Assembly (NCBI RefSeq): GCF_048773025.1
Contig: NC_133569.1
Span: 6,200,001 to 6,264,000 of the forward strand
DNA from: Camelus bactrianus
Lineage: Eukaryota > Chordata > Mammalia > Artiodactyla > Camelidae
Length of the DNA: 64,000 nucleotides
Direction: 5' to 3'
In this document: positions 39,501 through 49,797 of the stretch, piece after piece
Layout: the number at the start of each line of letters is the position of its first letter
Numbering within the stretch: position 1 is the stretch's first letter
Notes under the pieces: model-generated
Databases searched by the model: none
The model's input: only the letters and a program-made list of their open reading frames with translations
What the model was told of the DNA's origin: nothing
Program-made: the position numbers and the translations under genes

Positions 39501-42500
39501 GAGGAACTAGCTCCAACTCGGTTCTACAGTGAAAACTGCAGGAACTTCAAACCGGCACTAGGAAACAGACTGAGAAACCAGAGTAAAAGTTTCTCCTGCA
39601 ACCCGTTCCCTTTGTGCTAGATGAACGAACGTCTCTCCACATGCTCAATTCTGAGAGATAAGTGTGTGTGAAAACCGACCTTCACCTAGCTTGTTAGGAA
39701 TACAAAGTTTCTCTTCAGTTGCAAACTCCACTCCATACATATATATACGGAGGTACTAGCTCCAACTCAGTTTTATAGTGAAAACTGCAGGAACTTCAAA
39801 CTGGCACTAGGAAACAGACTGCGAAACCAGAGTAAAAGTTTCTCCTGCAACCCGTTCCCTTTGTGCTAGATGAATGAACGTCTCTCCACATGCTCAGTTC
39901 TGAGAGATAATTGTGTGTGAAAGCCGTCCTTCACCTAGCTTGTTGGGAACACAAATTTCTCTTCAGTTGCAAACTCCACTCCATACATATATATGGGGAG
40001 TTAATAGCTCCAACTCGGTTTTACAGTGAAAACTGCAGGAAATTCAAACCGACACGAGGAAACAGACTGAGAAACCAGAGTAAAAGTATCTCCTGCAACC
40101 CGTTCCCTTTGTGCTAGATGAACGAACGTCTCTCCACATGCTCAATTCTGAGAGATAAGTGTGTGTGAAAACCGACCTTCACCTAGCTTGTTAGGAATAC
40201 AAAGTTTCTCTTCAGTTGCAAACTCCACTCCATACATATATATACGGAGGTACTAGCTCCAACTCAGTTTTATAGTGAAAACTGCAGGAACTTCAAACTG
40301 GCACTAGGAAACAGACTGAGAAACCAGAGTAAAAGTTTCTCCTGCAACCCGTTCCCTTTGTGCTAGATGAACAAACGTCTCTCCACATGCTCAGTTCTGA
40401 GAGATAAATGTGTGTGAAAGCCGTACTTCACCTAGCTTGTTGGGAACACAAAGTTCTCTTCAGTTGCAAACTCCACTCCGTACATATATATGGGGAGGAA
40501 CGAGCTCCAACTCGGTTTTACAGTGAAAACTGCAGGAACTTCAAACCGGCACTAGGAAACAGACTGAGAAACCAGAGTAAAAGTTTCTCCTGCAACCCGT
40601 TCCCTTTGTGCTAGATGAACGAACGTCTCTCCACATGCTCAGTTCTGAGAGATAAGTGTGTGTGAAAGCCGTCCTTCACCTAGCTTGTTGGGAACACAAA
40701 GTTTCTCTTCAGTTGCAAACTCTACTCGATACATATATATGGGGAGGTACTAGCTCCAACTCGGTTTTACAGTGAAAACTGCAGGAACTTCAAACCGGCA
40801 CTAGGAAACAGACTGCGAAACCAGAGTAAAAGTTTCTCCTGCAAAACGTTCCGTTTGTGCTAGATGAACGAACGTCTCTCCACATGCTCAGTTCTGAGAG
40901 ATAAATGTGTGTGAAAGCCGTACTTCACCTAGCTTGTTGGGAACACAAAGTTCTCTTCAGTTGCAAACTCCACTCCATACATATATATGGGGAGGTACTA
41001 GCTTCAACTCGGTTTTACAGTGAAAACTGCAGGAACTTCAAACCGACACGAGGAAACAGACTGAGAAACCAGAGAAAAGTTTCTCCTGCAACCCGTTCCC
41101 TTTGTGCTAGATGAACGAACGTCTCTCCACATGCTCAGTTCTGAGAGATAAATGTGTGTGAAAGCCGTACTTCACCTAGCTTGTTGGGAACACAAAGTTC
41201 TCTTAAGTTGCAAACTCCACTCCATACATATATATGGGGAGGAACTAGCTCCAACTCGGTTTTACAGTGAAAACTGCAGGAACTTCAAACCGGCACTAGG
41301 AAACAGACTGAGAAACCAGAGTAAAAGTTTCTCCTGCAACCCGTTCCCTTTGTGCTAGATGAACGAACGTCTCTCCACATGCTCAGTTCTGAGAGATAAG
41401 TGTGTGTGAAAGCCGTCCTTCACCTAGCTTGTTGGGAACACAAAGTTTCTCTTCAGTTGCAAACTCCACTCGATACATATATATGGGGAGGTACTAGCTC
41501 CAACTCGGTTTTACAGTGAAAACTGCAGGAACTTCAAAGCGGCACTAGGAAACAGACTGCGAAACCAGAGTAAAAGTTTCTCCTGCAAACCGTTCCGTTT
41601 TTGCTAGATGAACGAACGTCTCTCCACATGCTCAGTTCTGAGAGATAATTGTGTGTGAAAGCCGTCCTTCACCTAGCTTGTTGGGAACACAAATTTCTCT
41701 TCAGTTGCAAACTCCCCTCCATACATATATATGGGGAGGTACTAGCTCCAACTCGGTTTTACAGTGAAAACTGCAGGAACTTCAAACCGACACGAGGAAA
41801 CAGACTGAGAAACCAGAGAAAAGTTTCTCCTGCAACCCGTTCCCTTTGTGCTAGATGAACGAACGTCTCTCCACATGCTCAGTTCTGAGAGATAAGTGTG
41901 TGTGAAAGCCGACCTTCACCTAGCCTGTTAGGAATACAAAGTTTCTCTTAAGTTGCAAACTCCACTCCATACATATATATGCGGAGGTACTAGCTCCAAC
42001 TCGGTTTTATAGTGAAAACTACAGGAACTTCAAACCGGCACTAGGAAACAGACTGAGAAACCAGAGTAAAAGGTTCTCCTGCAACCCGTTCCCTTTGTGC
42101 TAGATGAACGAACGTCTCTCCACATGCTGAGTTCTGAGAGATAAGTGTGTGTGAAAGCCGTCCTTCACCTAGCTTGTTGGGAACACAAAGTTCTCTTCAG
42201 TTGCAAACTCCACTCGATACATATATATGGGGAGGTACTAGCTCCAACTCGGTTTTACAGTGAAAACTGCAGGAACTTCAAAGCGGCACTATGAAACAGA
42301 CTGCGAAACCAGAGTAAAAGTTTCCCTGCAAACCGTTCCGTTTGTGCTAGATGAACGAACGTCTCTCCACATGCTCAGTTCTGAGAGATAATTGTGTGTG
42401 AAAGCCGTCCTTCACCTAGCTTGTTGGGAACACAAATTTCTCTTCAGTTGCAAACTCCCCTCCATACATATATATGGGGAGGTACTAGCTCCAACTCGGT

Positions 42501-42880
42501 TTTACAGTGAAAACTGCAGGAACTTCAAACCGACACGAGGAAACAGACTGAGAAACCAGAGAAAAGTTTCTCCTGCAACCCGTTCCCTTTGTGCTAGATG
42601 AACGAACGTCTCTCCACATGCTCAGTTCTGAGAGATAAGTGTGTGTGAAAGCCGACCTTCACCTAGCTTGTTAGGAATACAAAGTTTCTCTTCAGTTGCA
42701 AACTTCACTCCATACATATATATGCGGAGGTACTGGCTCCAATTCGGTTTTATAGTGAAAACTACAGGAACTTAAAACCGGCACTAGGAAACAGACTGAG
42801 AAACCAGAGTAAAAGGTTCTCCTGCAACCCGTTCCCTTTGTGCTAGATGAACGAACGTCTCTCCACATGCTCAGTTCTGA
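36600..42880 (+). repeat. Thirteen/fourteen-monomer duplication differing by one monomer
   Basis: The left part, 36,600 to about 37,330, matches 39,826 to about 40,556 at an offset of 3,226 bp (13 monomers). The right part, about 37,341-39,405, matches 40,816-42,880 at an offset of 3,475 bp (14 monomers). Markers include ggaacgagctcc, tagcttcaactcgg, tagcctgttagg (38,447/41,922), catgaaacagactg and tactggctccaattcgg. The second copy has one extra monomer, at about 40,614-40,862; the first copy has a hybrid monomer at that junction. Only a couple of differences were noticed elsewhere (for example gtaatagc versus gtactagc at 38,760/42,235). Confidence 0.87.
37140..37387 (+). repeat. Hybrid monomer at an unequal-exchange junction
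   Basis: The left part of this copy matches the monomer at 40,366-40,613, sharing ccgtacatatatatgg and ggaacgagc. Its right part matches the next monomer, 40,614-40,862, sharing ctgcgaaacc and caaaacgttccgtttg. The switch falls between the last left-hand marker at about 37,275 and the first right-hand marker at about 37,341. It reads as the product of an exchange that removed one monomer length in register, or as the ancestral state if the other copy gained a unit. Confidence 0.8.
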
Positions 42881-45800
42881 GAGATAAGTGTGTGTGAAAG
42901 CCGTCCTTCACCTAGCTTGTTGGGAACACAAAGTTTCTCTTCAGTTGCAAACTCCACTCCGTACATATATATGGGGAGGTACTAGCTCCAACTCGGTTTT
43001 ACAGTGAAAACTGCAGGAACTTCAAACCGGCACTAGGAAACAGACTGCGAAACCAGAGTAAAAGTTTCTCCTGCAAAACGTTCCGTTTGTGCTAGATGAA
43101 CGAACGTCTCTCCACATGCTCAGTTCTGAGAGATAAGTGTGTGTGAAAGCCGTCCTTCACCTAGCTTGCTGGGAACACAAAGTTTCTCTTCAGTTGCAAA
43201 CTCCACTCCATACATATATATGGGGAGGAACTAGCTCCAACTCGGTTCTACAGTGAAAACTGCAGGAACTTCAAACCGGCACTAGGAAACAGACTGAGAA
43301 GTCAGAGTAAAAGTTTCTCCTGCAACCCGTTCCCTTTGTGCTAGATGAACGAACGTCTCTCCACATGCTCAGTTCTGAGAGATAAGTGTGTGTGAAAGCC
43401 GTCCTTCACCTAGCTTGTTGGGAACACAAAGTTTCTCTTCAGTTGCAAACTCCACTCGATACATATATATGGGGAGGTACTAGCTCCAAATCGGTTTTAC
43501 AGTGAAAACTGCAGGAACTTCAAACCGGCACTAGGAAACAGACTGCGAAACCAGAGTAAAAGTTTCTCCTGCAAAACGTTCCGTTTGTGCTAGATGAACG
43601 AACGTCTCTCCACATGCTCAGTTCTGAGAGATAAATGTGTGTGAAAGCCGTACTTCACCTAGCTTGTTGGGAACACAAAGTTCTCTTCAGTTGCAAACTC
43701 CACTCCATACATATATATGGGGAGGTACTAGTTTCAACTCGGTTTTATAGTGAAAACTGCAGGAACTTCAAACCGACACGAGGAAACAGACTGAGAAACC
43801 AGAGAAAAGTTTCTCCTGCAACCCGTTCCCTTTGTGCTAGATGAACGAACGTCTCTCCACATGCTCAGTTCTGAGAGATAAATGTGTGTGAAAGCCGTAC
43901 TTCACCTAGCTTGTTGGGAACACAAAGTTCTCTTAAGTTGCAAACTCCACTCCATACATATATATGGGGAGGAACTAGCTCCAACTCGGTTTTACAGTGA
44001 AAACTGCAGGAACTTCAAACCGGCACTAGGAAACAGTCTGAGAAACCAGAGTAAAAGTTTCTCCTGCAACCCGTTCCCTTTGTGCTAGATGAACGAACGT
44101 CTCTCCACATGCTCAGTTCTGAGAGATAAGTGTGTGTGAAAGCCGTCCTTCACCTAGCTTGTTGGGAACACAAAGTTTCTCTACAGTTGCAAACTCCACT
44201 CGATACATATATATGGGGAGGTACTAGCTCCAACTCGGTTTTACAGTGAAAACTGCAGGAACTTCAAAGCGGCACTAGGAAACAGACTGCGAAACCAGAG
44301 TAAAAGTTTCTCCTGCAAACCGTTCCGTTTGTGCTAGATGAACGAACGTCTCTCCACATGCTCAGTTCTGAGAGATAATTGTGTGTGAAAGCCGTCCTTC
44401 ACCTAGCTTGTTGGGAACACAAAGTTTCTCTTCAGTTGCAAACTCCACTCGATACATATATATGGGGAGGTACTAGCTCCAAATCGGTTTTACAGTGAAA
44501 ACTGCAGGAACTTCAAACCGGCACTAGGAAACAGACTGCGAAACCAGAGTAAAAGTTTCTCCTGCAAAACGTTCCGTTTGTGCTAGATGAACGAACGTCT
44601 CTCCACATGCTCAGTTCTGAGAGATAAATGTGTGTGAAAGCCGTACTTCACCTAGCTTGTTGGGAACACAAAGTTCTCTTCAGTTGCAAACTCCACTCCA
44701 TACATATATATGGGGAGGTACTAGCTTCAACTCGGTTTTACAGTGAAAACTGCAGGAACTTCAAACCGACACGAGGAAACAGACTGAGAAACCAGAGAAA
44801 AGTTTCTCCTGCAACCCGTTCCCTTTGTGCTAGATGAACGAACGTCTCTCCACATGCTCAGTTCTGAGAGATAAATGTGTGTGAAAGCCGTACTTCACCT
44901 AGCTTGTTGGGAACACAAAGTTCTCTTAAGTTGCAAACTCCACTCCATACATATATATGGGGAGGAACTAGCTCCAACTCGGTTTTACAGTGAAAACTGC
45001 AGGAACTTCAAACCGGCACTAGGAAACAGTCTGAGAAACCAGAGTAAAAGTTTCTCCTGCAACCCGTTCCCTTTGTGCTAGATGAACGAACGTCTCTCCA
45101 CATGCTCAGTTCTGAGAGATAAGTGTGTGTGAAAGCCGACCTTCACCTAGCCTGTTAGGAATACAAAGTTTCTCTTAAGTTGCAAACTCCACTCCATACA
45201 TATATATGCGGAGGTACTAGCTCCAACTCGGTTTTATAGTGAAAACTACAGGAACTTCAAACCGGCACTAGGAAACAGACTGAGAAACCAGAGTAAAAGG
45301 TTCTCCTGCAACCCGTTCCCTTTGTGCTAGATGAACGAACGTCTCTCCACATGCTGAGTTCTGAGAGATAAGTGTGTGTGAAAGCCGTCCTTCACCTAGC
45401 TTGTTGGGAACACAAAGTTCTCTTCAGTTGCAAACTCCACTCGATACATATATATGGGGAGGTACTAGCTCCAACTCGGTTTTACAGTGAAAACTGCAGG
45501 AACTTCAAAGCGGCACTATGAAACAGACTGCGAAACCAGAGTAAAAGTTTCCCTGCAAACCGTTCCGTTTGTGCTAGATGAACGAACGTCTCTCCACATG
45601 CTCAGTTCTGAGAGATAATTGTGTGTGAAAGCCGTCCTTCACCTAGCTTGTTGGGAACACAAATTTCTCTTCAGTTGCAAACTCCCCTCCATACATATAT
45701 ATGGGGAGGTACTAGCTCCAACTCGGTTTTACAGTGAAAACTGCAGGAACTTCAAACCGACACGAGGAAACAGACTGAGAAACCAGAGAAAAGTTTCTCC

Positions 45801-48309
45801 TGCAACCCGTTCCCTTTGTGCTAGATGAACGAACGTCTCTCCACATGCTCAGTTCTGAGAGATAAGTGTGTGTGAAAGCCGACCTTCACCTAGCTTGTTA
45901 GGAATACAAAGTTTCTCTTCAGTTGCAAACTTCACTCCATACATATATATGCGGAGGTACTGGCTCCAATTCGGTTTTATAGTGAAAACTACAGGAACTT
46001 AAAACCGGCACTAGGAAACAGACTGAGAAACCAGAGTAAAAGGTTCTCCTGCAACCCGTTCCCTTTGTGCTAGATGAACGAACGTCTCTCCACATGCTCA
46101 GTTCTGAGAGATAAGTGTGTGTGAAAGCCGTCCTTCACCTAGCTTGTTGGGAACACAAAGTTTCTCTTCAGTTGCAAACTCCACTCCGTACATATATATG
46201 GGGAGGTACTAGCTCCAACTCGGTTTTACAGTGAAAACTGCAGGAACTTCAAACCGGCACTAGGAAACAGACTGCGAAACCAGAGTAAAAGTTTCTCCTG
46301 CAAAACGTTCCGTTTGTGCTAGATGAACGAACGTCTCTCCACATGCTCAGTTCTGAGAGATAAGTGTGTGTGAAAGCCGTCCTTCACCTAGCTTGCTGGG
46401 AACACAAAGTTTCTCTTCAGTTGCAAACTCCACTCCATACATATATATGGGGAGGAACTAGCTCCAACTCGGTTCTACAGTGAAAACTGCAGGAACTTCA
46501 AACCGGCACTAGGAAACAGACTGAGAAGTCAGAGTAAAAGTTTCTCCTGCAACCCGTTCCCTTTGTGCTAGATGAACGAACGTCTCTCCACATGCTCAGT
46601 TCTGAGAGATAAGTGTGTGTGAAAGCCGTCCTTCACCTAGCTTGTTGGGAACACAAAGTTTCTCTTCAGTTGCAAACTCCACTCGATACATATATATGGG
46701 GAGGTACTAGCTCCAAATCGGTTTTACAGTGAAAACTGCAGGAACTTCAAACCGGCACTAGGAAACAGACTGCGAAACCAGAGTAAAAGTTTCTCCTGCA
46801 AAACGTTCCGTTTGTGCTAGATGAACGAACGTCTCTCCACATGCTCAGTTCTGAGAGATAAATGTGTGTGAAAGCCGTACTTCACCTAGCTTGTTGGGAA
46901 CACAAAGTTCTCTTCAGTTGCAAACTCCACTCCATACATATATATGGGGAGGTACTAGTTTCAACTCGGTTTTATAGTGAAAACTGCAGGAACTTCAAAC
47001 CGACACGAGGAAACAGACTGAGAAACCAGAGAAAAGTTTCTCCTGCAACCCGTTCCCTTTGTGCTAGATGAACGAACGTCTCTCCACATGCTCAGTTCTG
47101 AGAGATAAATGTGTGTGAAAGCCGTACTTCACCTAGCTTGTTGGGAACACAAAGTTCTCTTAAGTTGCAAACTCCACTCCATACATATATATGGGGAGGA
47201 ACTAGCTCCAACTCGGTTTTACAGTGAAAACTGCAGGAACTTCAAACCGGCACTAGGAAACAGTCTGAGAAACCAGAGTAAAAGTTTCTCCTGCAACCCG
47301 TTCCCTTTGTGCTAGATGAACGAACGTCTCTCCACATGCTCAGTTCTGAGAGATAAGTGTGTGTGAAAGCCGTCCTTCACCTAGCTTGTTGGGAACACAA
47401 AGTTTCTCTACAGTTGCAAACTCCACTCGATACATATATATGGGGAGGTACTAGCTCCAACTCGGTTTTACAGTGAAAACTGCAGGAACTTCAAAGCGGC
47501 ACTAGGAAACAGACTGCGAAACCAGAGTAAAAGTTTCTCCTGCAAACCGTTCCGTTTGTGCTAGATGAACGAACGTCTCTCCACATGCTCAGTTCTGAGA
47601 GATAATTGTGTGTGAAAGCCGTCCTTCACCTAGCTTGTTGGGAACACAAAGTTTCTCTTCAGTTGCAAACTCCACTCGATACATATATATGGGGAGGTAC
47701 TAGCTCCAAATCGGTTTTACAGTGAAAACTGCAGGAACTTCAAACCGGCACTAGGAAACAGACTGCGAAACCAGAGTAAAAGTTTCTCCTGCAAAACGTT
47801 CCGTTTGTGCTAGATGAACGAACGTCTCTCCACATGCTCAGTTCTGAGAGATAAATGTGTGTGAAAGCCGTACTTCACCTAGCTTGTTGGGAACACAAAG
47901 TTCTCTTCAGTTGCAAACTCCACTCCATACATATATATGGGGAGGTACTAGCTTCAACTCGGTTTTACAGTGAAAACTGCAGGAACTTCAAACCGACACG
48001 AGGAAACAGACTGAGAAACCAGAGAAAAGTTTCTCCTGCAACCCGTTCCCTTTGTGCTAGATGAACGAACGTCTCTCCACATGCTCAGTTCTGAGAGATA
48101 AATGTGTGTGAAAGCCGTACTTCACCTAGCTTGTTGGGAACACAAAGTTCTCTTAAGTTGCAAACTCCACTCCATACATATATATGGGGAGGAACTAGCT
48201 CCAACTCGGTTTTACAGTGAAAACTGCAGGAACTTCAAACCGGCACTAGGAAACAGTCTGAGAAACCAGAGTAAAAGTTTCTCCTGCAACCCGTTCCCTT
48301 TGTGCTAGA
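41856..48309 (+). repeat. Thirteen-monomer tandem duplication, 3,227 bp x 2, apparently identical
   Basis: The copies 41,856-45,082 and 45,083-48,309 are aligned by a constant offset of 3,227 bp. Even rare changes are shared: catgctgagttc (near 42,124/45,351), caaacttcactcc, ccgtacatatatatgg (42,959/46,186), agaagtcagag (43,299/46,526), tagtttcaactcgg, ctctacagttg (44,180/47,407) and ctccaaatcgg. I found no difference at any position I compared, so this looks like the youngest event in the window. The first copy overlaps the end of the 36,600-42,880 duplication, so part of the sequence exists here in three closely related copies. Confidence 0.92.
48060..48307 (+). repeat. Exemplar of monomer subfamily D (248 bp, aaagttctc type)
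   Basis: Markers are taaatgtg at unit position 43, usually ccgtacttc, loss of one t in the run at 89-92 (aaagttctc), and often aacagtctgag in place of aacagactgag. The single-base loss makes the unit 248 bp and opens a 68-codon frame. Close relatives lie at 17,999-18,246, 37,635-37,882, 41,110-41,357, 43,840-44,087, 44,833-45,080 and 47,067-47,314. Several of these also share cttaagttg for cttcagttg. Confidence 0.85.
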
Positions 48310-48556
48310 TGAACGAACGTCTCTCCACATGCTCAGTTCTGAGAGATAAGTGTGTGTGAAAGCCGTCCTTCACCTAGCTTGTTGGGAACACAAAGTTTCT
48401 CTTCAGTTGCAAACTCCACTCGATACATATATATGGGGAGGTACTAGCTCCAACTCGGTTTTACAGTGAAAACTGCAGGAACTTCAAAGCGGCACTAGGA
48501 AACAGACTGCGAAACCAGAGTAAAAGTTTCTCCTGCAAACCGTTCCGTTTGTGCTA
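48308..48556 (+). repeat. Exemplar of monomer subfamily F (ctcgatac / ccgtttgtg type)
   Basis: A 249-bp copy with linked markers ctcgatac (unit position 115), ctgcgaaacc (203), caaaccgttcc or caaaacgttcc (232) and ttccgtttgtg (240). F copies are often followed by a C copy, as at 16,330/16,509, 18,317/18,496, 38,000/38,132 and 41,480/41,607, so F-C is a recurring pair within the larger blocks. Confidence 0.82.
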
Positions 48557-48803
48557 GATGAACGAACGTCTCTCCACATGCTCAGTTCTGAGAGATAATT
48601 GTGTGTGAAAGCCGTCCTTCACCTAGCTTGTTGGGAACACAAATTTCTCTTCAGTTGCAAACTCCCCTCCATACATATATATGGGGAGGTACTAGCTCCA
48701 ACTCGGTTTTACAGTGAAAACTGCAGGAACTTCAAACCGACACGAGGAAACAGACTGAGAAACCAGAGAAAAGTTTCTCCTGCAACCCGTTCCCTTTGTG
48801 CTA
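48557..48803 (+). repeat. Exemplar of monomer subfamily C (247 bp, cgacacgagg type)
   Basis: Linked markers are taattgtg at unit position 43, loss of the g at 88 (acacaaatttctc), ccgacacgagg at 185 and 189, and in many copies loss of the t at 214 (cagagaaaag). The two one-base losses give a 247-bp unit. The first loss opens a 69-codon frame, which explains the recurring short open frames seen in this subfamily. Other clear copies begin near 16,509, 18,496, 22,222, 38,132, 38,875, 41,607, 42,350 and 45,577. A 248-bp version keeps the t at 214, for example the copies beginning near 17,502 and 19,489. Confidence 0.85.
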
Positions 48804-49050
48804 GATGAACGAACGTCTCTCCACATGCTCAGTTCTGAGAGATAATTGTGTGTGAAAGCCGTCCTTCACCTAGCTTGTTGGGAACACAAATTTCTCTTCA
48901 GTTGCAAACTCCCCTCCATACATATATATGGGGAGGTACTAGCTCCAACTCGGTTTTACAGTGAAAACTGCAGGAATTTCAAACCGACACGAGGAAACAG
49001 ATTGAGAAACCAGAGAAAAGTTTCTCCTGCAACCCGTTCCCTTTGTGCTA
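48557..49050 (+). repeat. Single-monomer tandem duplication (two adjacent 247-bp C copies)
   Basis: Two C-type monomers of exactly 247 bp lie side by side at 48,557-48,803 and 48,804-49,050. Only two differences were noticed, both in the second copy (ggaatttc for ggaacttc, and agattgag for agactgag). Elsewhere C copies are separated by other subfamilies, so this is a local one-unit duplication. Confidence 0.85.
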
Positions 49051-49299
49051 GATGAACGAACGTCTCTCCACATGCTCAGTTCTGAGAGATAAGTGTGTGT
49101 GAAAGCCGACCTTCACCTAGCTTGTTAGGAATACAAAGTTTCTCTTCAGTTGCAAACTCCACTCCATACATATATATGCGGAGGTACTGGCTCCAATTCG
49201 GTTTTATAGTGAAAACTACAGGAACTTAAAACCGGCACTAGGAAACAGACTGAGAAACCAGAGTAAAAGGTTCTCCTGCAACCCGTTCCCTTTGTGCTA
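49051..49299 (+). repeat. Exemplar of monomer subfamily B (taggaatac type)
   Basis: This 249-bp copy carries a linked set of changes against the reference: ccgacc at unit position 59, ttaggaatac for ttgggaacac (77 and 82), atgcggagg for atggggagg (129), tatagtg for tacagtg (157), actacagg for actgcagg (168, which removes the PstI site) and aaaaggttc for aaaagtttc (220). I count about 65 copies with the taggaatac marker, roughly a quarter of the array, although not all carry the full set. Some B-like copies have tatatacgg in place of tatatgcgg, for example near 10,670, 17,876 and 36,016-37,020. The linkage shows a real lineage of monomers and not independent mutation. Confidence 0.85.
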
Positions 49300-49548
49300 G
49301 ATGAACGAACGTCTCTCCACATGCTCAGTTCTGAGAGATAAGTGTGTGTGAAAGCCGTCCTTCACCTAGCTTGCTGGGAACACAAAGTTTCTCTTCAGTT
49401 GCAATCTCCACTCCATACATATATATGGGGAGGAACTAGCTCCAACTCGGTTCTACAGTGAAAACTGCAGGAACTTCAAACCGGCACTAGGAAACAGACT
49501 GAGAAACCAGAGTAAAAGTTTCTCCTGCAACCCGTTCCCTTTGTGCTA
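49300..49548 (+). repeat. Exemplar of monomer subfamily E (gttctacag type)
   Basis: A 249-bp copy marked by gttctacagtg in place of gttttacagtg (unit position 154), normally with ggggaggaac. A sub-branch has agaaatcag in place of agaaaccag, common near 32,600, 33,110, 34,110, 53,480, 54,970, 58,700 and 62,180. Another sub-branch has gcttgctggg, as here and near 23,281, 39,441 and 43,163. E copies usually follow a B copy. Confidence 0.8.
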
Positions 49549-49572
49549 GAAGAACGAACGTCTCTCCACATG

Positions 49573-49584
49573 CTCAGTTCTGAG
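49573..49584. other. Dyad ctcagttctgag (5-bp arms, 2-bp centre), one per monomer
   Basis: The arms ctcag and ctgag are perfect reverse complements around tt. The element occurs at unit position 25-36 and is intact in most copies. Damaged versions include ctgagttctgag (near 42,125 and 45,352), ccagttctgag (near 16,780 and 18,767), ctcagttcagatg (53,800) and a shortened tail at 63,511. A role in protein binding or hairpin formation is possible but not shown. Confidence 0.75.
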
Positions 49585-49661
49585 AGATAAGTGTGTGTGA
49601 AAGCCGTCCTTCACCTAGCTTGTTGGGAACACAAAGTTTCTCTTCAGTTGCAAACTCCACT

Positions 49662-49677
49662 CCATACATATATATGG
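49662..49677. other. TA-rich near-palindrome ccatacatatatatgg, one per monomer
   Basis: Seven of eight base pairs of this 16-bp element are self-complementary about its centre. It lies at unit position 114-129. It is the easiest part of the monomer to melt and a candidate for cruciform extrusion. Length variants are rare (a two-base loss near 6,431 and 7,424), so it does not behave like a freely slipping TA microsatellite. Confidence 0.75.
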
Positions 49678-49749
49678 GGAGGAACTAGCTCCAACTCGGT
49701 TTTACAGTGAAAACTGCAGGAACTTCAAACCGGCACTAGGAAACAGACT

Positions 49750-49773
49750 GAGAAACCAGAGTAAAAGTTTCTC
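49750..49773. other. Inverted repeat gagaaac / gtttctc (7-bp arms, 10-bp spacer), one per monomer
   Basis: The arms at unit positions 202-208 and 219-225 are perfect reverse complements. B copies (aaaaggttctc) break one pair. Many C copies lose the spacer t (cagagaaaagtttctc), which adds an overlapping tighter dyad, gagaaa-ag-tttctc. F copies (gcgaaacc) break a pair on the left arm. Function is unknown. Confidence 0.75.
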
Positions 49774-49797
49774 CTGCAACCCGTTCCCTTTGTGCTA

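Larger units (their letters stand above)
49549..49797 (+). repeat. Reference full-length monomer (subfamily A, 249 bp)
   Basis: A near-consensus copy used here as the coordinate reference; unit position 1 is the g of gatgaacgaacg, and this copy has one change (a for t at position 3). Landmarks by unit position: CpG-bearing gaacgaacgtc at 4-14; dyad ctcagttctgag at 25-36; a GT run at 43-50; ttgttgggaacacaaag at 72-88; TA-rich near-palindrome at 114-129; ggaggaactagctcc at 130-144; a PstI site (ctgcag) at 166-171; ccggcactagg at 182-192; inverted repeat gagaaac...gtttctc at 202-225; cccgttccctttgtgcta at 232-249. In this full-length form every frame is closed by stops. Because 249 is divisible by three, frame is kept from copy to copy. 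Confidence 0.95.

Noticed and set aside
49545-49575. Possible CENP-B box on the reverse strand (ttcgttcat...)
   Set aside because: The ttcg core is present, but the required a and the cggg at their fixed spacing are not, so the CENP-B consensus is not met.
49591-49599. GT run (gtgtgtgtg) as a microsatellite or Z-DNA tract
   Set aside because: It is only about 4 dinucleotides long and nearly constant in length among copies, so it is simply part of the monomer.
49619-49625. ttagg in subfamily B copies as an insect-type telomere repeat
   Set aside because: It occurs once per B monomer as part of ttaggaatac and is never in tandem.
49715-49720. PstI (ctgcag) sites as a sign of cloned or artificial sequence
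   Set aside because: The site is part of the consensus monomer and is lost in subfamily B by a linked variant, as in a natural satellite restriction ladder.
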